64,000 nt of DNA from contig NZ_CM001844.1 of assembly GCF_000384965.1 (NCBI RefSeq), positions 655,341-719,340 on the forward strand, in the 5' to 3' direction. The first letter of the stretch is position 1. The number at the start of each line of letters is the position of its first letter. Of the stretch, positions 59,354-64,000 are shown one piece after another. A model generated the notes under the pieces. It was not told where the DNA came from. It saw only the letters and a program-made list of their open reading frames with translations, and searched no databases. Position numbers and translations under genes: made by a program. This DNA is from Bartonella bovis 91-4. Its GTDB lineage: Bacteria > Pseudomonadota > Alphaproteobacteria > Rhizobiales > Rhizobiaceae.

Positions 59354-60667
59354 ATGACTAAGAAAGCAGATAAGCTGCAAAAATGTTTTTTTGATAGTAA
59401 TTTACAAACTGTTGATTCTACAGTTTTTGATGCAATTAATGGTGAGCTTAAACGCCAGCATCATGAAATTGAGCTAATTGCATCAGAAAATATTGTTTCA
59501 AGAGCAGTTCTTGAAGCTCAAGGATCAGTTCTGACCAATAAATATGCAGAAGGTTATCCAGGAAAGCGTTACTATGGTGGTTGTCATTTTGTAGATTTAA
59601 TTGAAGAACTGGCAATTAAACGAGCTAAAAAGCTTTTTGGTTCTGTTTTTGCAAATGTTCAGCCTAATTCTGGTAGCCAAATGAATCAAGCTGTATTTTT
59701 AGCTTTGCTTCAGCCTGGTGATACATTTATGGGATTGGATTTAAATTCTGGTGGTCATCTTACGCATGGTTCTCCTGTCAATATGTCAGGAAAATGGTTC
59801 AATGTTGTTTCTTATAGTGTGCGTCAAGAAGATCAACTTCTTGATATGGAAGATATTGAACGCCTTGCAAAAAAACATAAGCCAAAGCTTATTTTAGCAG
59901 GAGGAACAGCTTATTCACGTATATGGGATTGGAAACGGTTTCGCGAAATTGCTGATGAGATTGGGGCGTATTTAATGGTTGATATGGCACATATTGCTGG
60001 TTTAATTGCTGGTGGTGTTCATCCTTCACCTGTGCCATACGCTCATGTTGTTACTACTACGACGCATAAATCACTACGTGGTCCCCGTGGTGGTATGATA
60101 TTAACTAACGATGAAGTTTTAGCTAAAAAGATTGATTCAGCAGTTTTTCCTGGTTTACAAGGTGGCCCTTTAATGCATGTGATTGCTGCTAAAGCAGTTG
60201 CACTAGGAGAGGCTTTACAACCTGCTTTTAAAGACTATGTTACCAATGTAGTTGATAATGCTAGAACTTTGGTAAAACGCTTACAAAATAATAATTTTGA
60301 TATTGTTTCTGGCGGTACAGATAACCATTTATTATTAGTTGACTTGCGTTCTAAAAATTTAACAGGAAAATGTGCAGAATTGGCTTTAGGACGTTCTGGT
60401 ATTATCTGTAATAAAAATAGTATTCCCTTTGATCCTCAAAAACCATTTGTAACCTCAGGTATTCGTTTGGGTACACCTGCAGCAACAACACGTGGCTTTA
60501 CAGAAAGTGAATTTATCCAAATTGGTGACTTCATTTCAGAAGTTCTTGATTGTCTTAAAACAGTAGAAAGTGTTGAAGATAATGCTTCCATTGAAAGTGC
60601 TGTTAAGAGAAAAGTAAGAGATATGACAGATAATTTTCCTCTTTATTCTCATTTGAGTATTTGTTGA
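59354..60667 (+). CDS. glyA: Serine hydroxymethyltransferase
   Basis: PLP enzyme interconverting serine and glycine and feeding one-carbon units to folate. The 437-residue protein has [19 protein letters not shown] near residue 38, [11 protein letters not shown] near 98, the cofactor lysine in [15 protein letters not shown] near 241 and [11 protein letters not shown] near 375. AGGG lies upstream of the ATG. It leads the conserved glyA-nrdR-ribD-ribE-ribH-nusB run. Confidence 0.97.
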   Translation: MTKKADKLQKCFFDSNLQTVDSTVFDAINGELKRQHHEIELIASENIVSRAVLEAQGSVLTNKYAEGYPGKRYYGGCHFVDLIEELAIKRAKKLFGSVFANVQPNSGSQMNQAVFLALLQPGDTFMGLDLNSGGHLTHGSPVNMSGKWFNVVSYSVRQEDQLLDMEDIERLAKKHKPKLILAGGTAYSRIWDWKRFREIADEIGAYLMVDMAHIAGLIAGGVHPSPVPYAHVVTTTTHKSLRGPRGGMILTNDEVLAKKIDSAVFPGLQGGPLMHVIAAKAVALGEALQPAFKDYVTNVVDNARTLVKRLQNNNFDIVSGGTDNHLLLVDLRSKNLTGKCAELALGRSGIICNKNSIPFDPQKPFVTSGIRLGTPAATTRGFTESEFIQIGDFISEVLDCLKTVESVEDNASIESAVKRKVRDMTDNFPLYSHLSIC

Positions 60668-60679
60668 GGCACAAAAAAG

Positions 60680-61162
60680 ATGCGTTGCCCTTACTGTCAA
60701 TGTGAAGATACACAGGTTAAAGATTCGCGTCCTGCAGAAGAGGGCGCAGTAATTCGTCGTCGGCGTGTGTGTTCTGTTTGTGGCGGTCGTTTTACAACTT
60801 TTGAGCGTATTCAATTACGTGAATTGTCAGTTTTCAAAAAGAATGGTCGGCGTGAACCATTTAACCGTGATAAATTAATAAGATCAGTTAATGTGGCAGT
60901 GCGTAAACGTAATATTGATCCTGATCACATCGAACAAGCAATTTCAGGTATTGTACGCCAGCTTGAAAATTCAGGGGAACCTGAGATTGCTTCAGAAAAA
61001 ATTGGGTATCTTGTAATGGAATGGTTAAAGAGCATTGATGACATTGCTTATATCCGTTTTGCTTCCGTGTATCGTGATTTTCGTAATGCAAGTGATTTCC
61101 ATGATATTATAAATGAGCTTTCAAAAGATGTGGTGGATATAAAATCTTATTTTGATGAATAA
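60680..61162 (+). CDS. nrdR: Transcriptional repressor NrdR
   Basis: Nucleotide-sensing repressor of ribonucleotide reductase genes. The 160-residue protein has the N-terminal zinc ribbon ([16 protein letters not shown] and [14 protein letters not shown], residues 3-34) and an ATP cone (about 49-139). The gene starts 12 bases after glyA and overlaps ribD by eight bases. Confidence 0.96.
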   Translation: MRCPYCQCEDTQVKDSRPAEEGAVIRRRRVCSVCGGRFTTFERIQLRELSVFKKNGRREPFNRDKLIRSVNVAVRKRNIDPDHIEQAISGIVRQLENSGEPEIASEKIGYLVMEWLKSIDDIAYIRFASVYRDFRNASDFHDIINELSKDVVDIKSYFDE

Positions 61163-62279
61163 AGAAGCACAAGATAACCAATTTATGGCCGTAGCTATTC
61201 GTTTAGCACAACGCCACATCGGACTTACTGGACAAAACCCATCCGTTGGCGCACTAATTACCCGAAATGATGGTACAAAAATATCTATAGTCGGCTACGG
61301 TATAACAGCTGTTGGTGGGAGACCACACGCTGAAACGCAAGCATTATTAATGGCAGGTCCATTATCCCACGGCGCTACTCTTTACACTACTTTAGAACCT
61401 TGTTCACATTATGGTAAAACTTTACCGTGTGTAGATGCACTTATTAATTCAGGTATTTCACGGGTTGTTATTGCACTTACTGATCCAGATGAACGGGTTT
61501 GTGGTCGTGGTATTGCTTTTTTACGTGCAGCTGGCATTGAAGTTGTTGAGGGAATTCTGGCTAAGGAAGCTTTTGAAACGTTGAGTGCTTATTTATGCGT
61601 GAAAAAGCTGCGACGGTGTGAAGTAACTTTAAAAATGGCAATTTCTGCAGATAATGGTATAGGAAAAAAAAAGAAGGGAAGTATAGAAATTAGTGGAGCG
61701 CAGGCTCATACATATACTCATATTCTGCGTGCTCAAAATGACGCTATTATGGTTGGTATTGGCACTATATTGGCAGATAATCCACAATTAAATTGCCGTT
61801 TGCCTGGGCTTGAAATACGCTCACCTATACGTATTATTTTAGATACAGATTTACGTATTCCATTTGATGCAAAGGTTATACAAACAGCAACTAAAATCCC
61901 CACATGGATTATTTGTAATACAACTCTTGCGAAAGAAAGCAAAAAAATGGCACTGGAACAGTGTGGTGTACGTATATTTTCAATAGAAATGAGCGATTAT
62001 TTGATGCAACCTTTTGCTATTTTACAGCTACTTTGTCAGCGTGGAATCAATAGTATTTTGCTTGAAGGAGGAGCAAAGACAGGAGAAAAATTTTTAAATG
62101 CTGGTTGTGTGGATCAGCTGATATGTTTTCATGCACCAATTATTTTAGGTGAAGATCGTATTGATGCTCCCCATTTTGAAACTTATCTTTCAGAATTTAA
62201 TAAAATTGAGACGAAAATGCTAGGAAATGACTGTTTGTGTAAATGGAGGCGCAAAATATTATGTTCACAGGAATTGTAA
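61155..62279 (+). CDS. ribD: Bifunctional riboflavin deaminase/reductase RibD
   Basis: Second and third steps of riboflavin synthesis. The 374-residue protein has the zinc deaminase domain first (HAETQALL near residue 57, [12 protein letters not shown] near 80-91) and the reductase domain second ([17 protein letters not shown] near 199, [13 protein letters not shown] near 302). The ATG at 61155 lies inside the end of nrdR. Its 3' end overlaps ribE, so the two are coupled. Confidence 0.95.
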   Translation: MNKEAQDNQFMAVAIRLAQRHIGLTGQNPSVGALITRNDGTKISIVGYGITAVGGRPHAETQALLMAGPLSHGATLYTTLEPCSHYGKTLPCVDALINSGISRVVIALTDPDERVCGRGIAFLRAAGIEVVEGILAKEAFETLSAYLCVKKLRRCEVTLKMAISADNGIGKKKKGSIEISGAQAHTYTHILRAQNDAIMVGIGTILADNPQLNCRLPGLEIRSPIRIILDTDLRIPFDAKVIQTATKIPTWIICNTTLAKESKKMALEQCGVRIFSIEMSDYLMQPFAILQLLCQRGINSILLEGGAKTGEKFLNAGCVDQLICFHAPIILGEDRIDAPHFETYLSEFNKIETKMLGNDCLCKWRRKILCSQEL

Positions 62280-62878
62280 CAGATATTGGTTGTGTTGAAG
62301 ATATTCAATCTTTAAAACAAGGAATACGCTTAAGTATTTCTACACATTATGATGTAGAAACTATAGAAATTGGTGCATCAATTGCGTGTTCAGGCATTTG
62401 CCTAACGGTTGTTGAACGTGAGCTAAAACAGACAAATATTAATTGCTTTGTTGTAGAAGCGTGGAAAGAAACGTTGTATTTGACTAATCTTGCTAAGTGG
62501 ACGAAAGGGACTTTTGTTAATTTGGAACGTTCATTACGGCTTGGCGATGAGATAGGTGGGCATTTAGTCTCTGGTCACGTTGATGATTTGGCTGAGATCG
62601 TTGATCAAAAAAATGAAGGTGATGCAATTCGTTTTTATTTAAAAACTTCAATGCGATTGGCGCCTTTTATTGCAGAAAAAGGTTCCATTGCGCTTAACGG
62701 TACATCTCTAACCATTAATAGTATTGAAGATAATATTTTTGATGTTCTTATTATTCGTCATACACTTGAAATGACAACATGGGGGCAGGCTAAAGTCGGG
62801 GACCAGGTGAATTTAGAAGTTGATCAGCTTGCTCGTTATGTTGCCAGACTTTCTGATTTTAAAATGAGAGATAAGTAG
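62261..62878 (+). CDS. ribE: Riboflavin synthase alpha subunit
   Basis: Final step of riboflavin synthesis: dismutates two lumazine molecules. The 205-residue protein has two tandem lumazine-binding barrels, each with its motif (GASIACSGICLTVV near residue 40 and KGSIALNGTSLTIN near 138). The invariant start MFTGIV fixes the ATG at 62261; GGAGG lies upstream. It overlaps ribD by 19 bases. Confidence 0.95.
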   Translation: MFTGIVTDIGCVEDIQSLKQGIRLSISTHYDVETIEIGASIACSGICLTVVERELKQTNINCFVVEAWKETLYLTNLAKWTKGTFVNLERSLRLGDEIGGHLVSGHVDDLAEIVDQKNEGDAIRFYLKTSMRLAPFIAEKGSIALNGTSLTINSIEDNIFDVLIIRHTLEMTTWGQAKVGDQVNLEVDQLARYVARLSDFKMRDK

Positions 62879-62963
62879 ACTGAAAAATTGTTATGTTGTT
62901 TTTTAATTTGATGGTTATGTAATTTTTAAAGTTCTTTATTGATTTTAAATTGAGGATTTTATT

Positions 62964-63425
62964 GTGACAAAAAAAATACATAAAAAGTCGCATTTATTGA
63001 TTGTTGAAGCACGTTTTTACGATAAAATTTCTAATGAACTTCTTGCAGGTGCAGTGAGTGTTTTGCAAAAAGCTGAAGTAAGTTATGATATTGTAACAGT
63101 TCCAGGGGCATTAGAGATACCCGGTGCAATAGTTTTTGCTGAGGAAAACAATAATAAGGTATCTTATGATGGTTATGTGGCACTTGGTTGTGTTATTCGG
63201 GGTGATACATATCATTTTGAAATTGTTGCTAATAATTCTTGTCAAGCATTAATGGATTTAACTCTTCATAGGCAATTGGTTATTGGAAATGGTATTTTGA
63301 CTGTTGAGAATGAAGAACAAGCCTGGGTTCGTGCTGAACAGAATAAAAAGAATAAAGGTGGTTTTGCTGCTGAAGCTGCTTTATGTATGATTGCTCTAAA
63401 GAAGAAATTTGGAGATAATCATTAA
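62964..63425 (+). CDS. ribH: 6,7-dimethyl-8-ribityllumazine synthase
   Basis: Makes the substrate of RibE from the RibD product and a butanone phosphate. The 153-residue protein has [15 protein letters not shown] near residue 46, the catalytic histidine region [16 protein letters not shown] near residue 75 and [17 protein letters not shown] near 112. The GTG start at 62964 follows TGAGGAT. nusB starts two bases after the stop. Confidence 0.95.
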   Translation: MTKKIHKKSHLLIVEARFYDKISNELLAGAVSVLQKAEVSYDIVTVPGALEIPGAIVFAEENNNKVSYDGYVALGCVIRGDTYHFEIVANNSCQALMDLTLHRQLVIGNGILTVENEEQAWVRAEQNKKNKGGFAAEAALCMIALKKKFGDNH

Positions 63426-63427
63426 AT

Positions 63428-63904
63428 ATGGCTGATATAAAAAGCAAACATTCTTCGCATTTGGCTAATAAACGCGGAGTAGCAAGGCTTGCTGCAGTGC
63501 AGGCACTATATCAAATGGATATAGTTGGTATTGGTGTTACGGAAATAGCAGCTGAGTATAAAGCTTATCGTTTGGGAAAAAATATTGATGGTAATCAATA
63601 TCTTGATGCTGATTTTCAATGGTTTCGAGCTATTATAGCTGGTGTTGTACAAGAACAAAAGAAACTTGATCCTATGCTTCAGAAAAAACTTTCTGAAGAA
63701 TGGTCACTTTCACGTCTTGATTCTATTTTACGTGCAATTTTGCGTGCAGGCTTATGGGAGTTAGTAAATCACAAGAACATACCTACTGCTGTTATTGTAA
63801 GTGAATATGTTGATGTAGCAAAAGCATTCTTTGAAAGTGATGAGCCAAAGCTTGTCAATGCAATTCTTGATAAAATAGCAAAAGAAATCCGTCTGCAAAA
63901 ATAA
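63428..63904 (+). CDS. nusB: Transcription antitermination factor NusB
   Basis: Works with NusE to bind boxA RNA in rRNA antitermination. The 158-residue all-helical protein has [14 protein letters not shown] near residue 18, [19 protein letters not shown] near 96 and the typical [20 protein letters not shown] near 118. It closes the rib run, as in most alphaproteobacteria. Confidence 0.94.
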   Translation: MADIKSKHSSHLANKRGVARLAAVQALYQMDIVGIGVTEIAAEYKAYRLGKNIDGNQYLDADFQWFRAIIAGVVQEQKKLDPMLQKKLSEEWSLSRLDSILRAILRAGLWELVNHKNIPTAVIVSEYVDVAKAFFESDEPKLVNAILDKIAKEIRLQK

Positions 63905-64000
63905 TAAAATAAAACTCTGACACTATTGAGATTTTATAAATATCACTAAAAACTGGAAATCGGTAATTAAATTAACGCGAGGTGTTAGCAAAACCTTTAA

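Overview
The window is a chromosomal segment of an AT-rich alphaproteobacterium of the order Hyphomicrobiales (Rhizobiales), almost certainly a Bartonella. The gltA protein (12904-14193) looks like the Bartonella genotyping citrate synthase. AcpXL and its very-long-chain fatty acid cluster, CpdR, and a giant GPR/RgsE-like coiled-coil protein are order-level markers. Large AT-rich intergenic gaps and pseudogenes fit a reduced, host-restricted genome. I cannot assign the species.

Layout. 262-9360 (+) is an envelope cluster: cdsA, rseP, bamA, lpxD, fabZ, lpxA, lpxI, lpxB. It covers phospholipid precursor synthesis, regulated intramembrane proteolysis, outer-membrane protein assembly and the early lipid A pathway. 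9379-12489 (-) is a four-gene polar amino-acid ABC importer. 12904-15866 (-) holds gltA and gltX. 15978-29336 holds mostly housekeeping genes: comEC, bfr, rpiA, a DUF2059 protein, gor, class II DAHP synthase, nadE, a second gltX, an RhlE-type helicase and nadK.

29561-35346 is a decayed accessory stretch bounded by tRNA-Arg(CCG) and tRNA-Val(GAC). It contains a heavily frameshifted hutH, an intact ProY-like permease and scraps of a prophage, including what looks like an Rz/Rz1 spanin pair. 35446-38209 holds cpdR, a small heat-shock gene with a ROSE-like RNA thermometer in its leader, tRNA-Pro(GGG) and an A-type Fe-S carrier. 38258-46428 (-) holds mazG, the lipid A very-long-chain fatty acid cluster (acpXL, two ketosynthases, a dehydrogenase, lpxXL) and maeB. 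47464-52158 (-) is a single 1564-residue coiled-coil membrane protein. 53305-63904 holds hfq-hflX, a Wzc-like protein with a degenerate nucleotide site, ctaA, argC, and the conserved glyA-nrdR-ribD-ribE-ribH-nusB run.

The genes tie together mainly around the envelope. The lpx genes build the lipid A core. The acpXL-lpxXL cluster adds the very-long-chain acyl group typical of Hyphomicrobiales. BamA and RseP maintain the outer membrane, and the GPR-like protein probably organises polar growth. No CRISPR array, insertion sequence, rRNA operon or complete prophage was seen. The most interesting points are a ketosynthase partner with no catalytic triad (42434-43609), the ROSE-like thermometer (36548-36600), the shortened polar-growth protein, the Wzc-like pseudokinase, and the stepwise loss of histidine degradation with the transporter kept.
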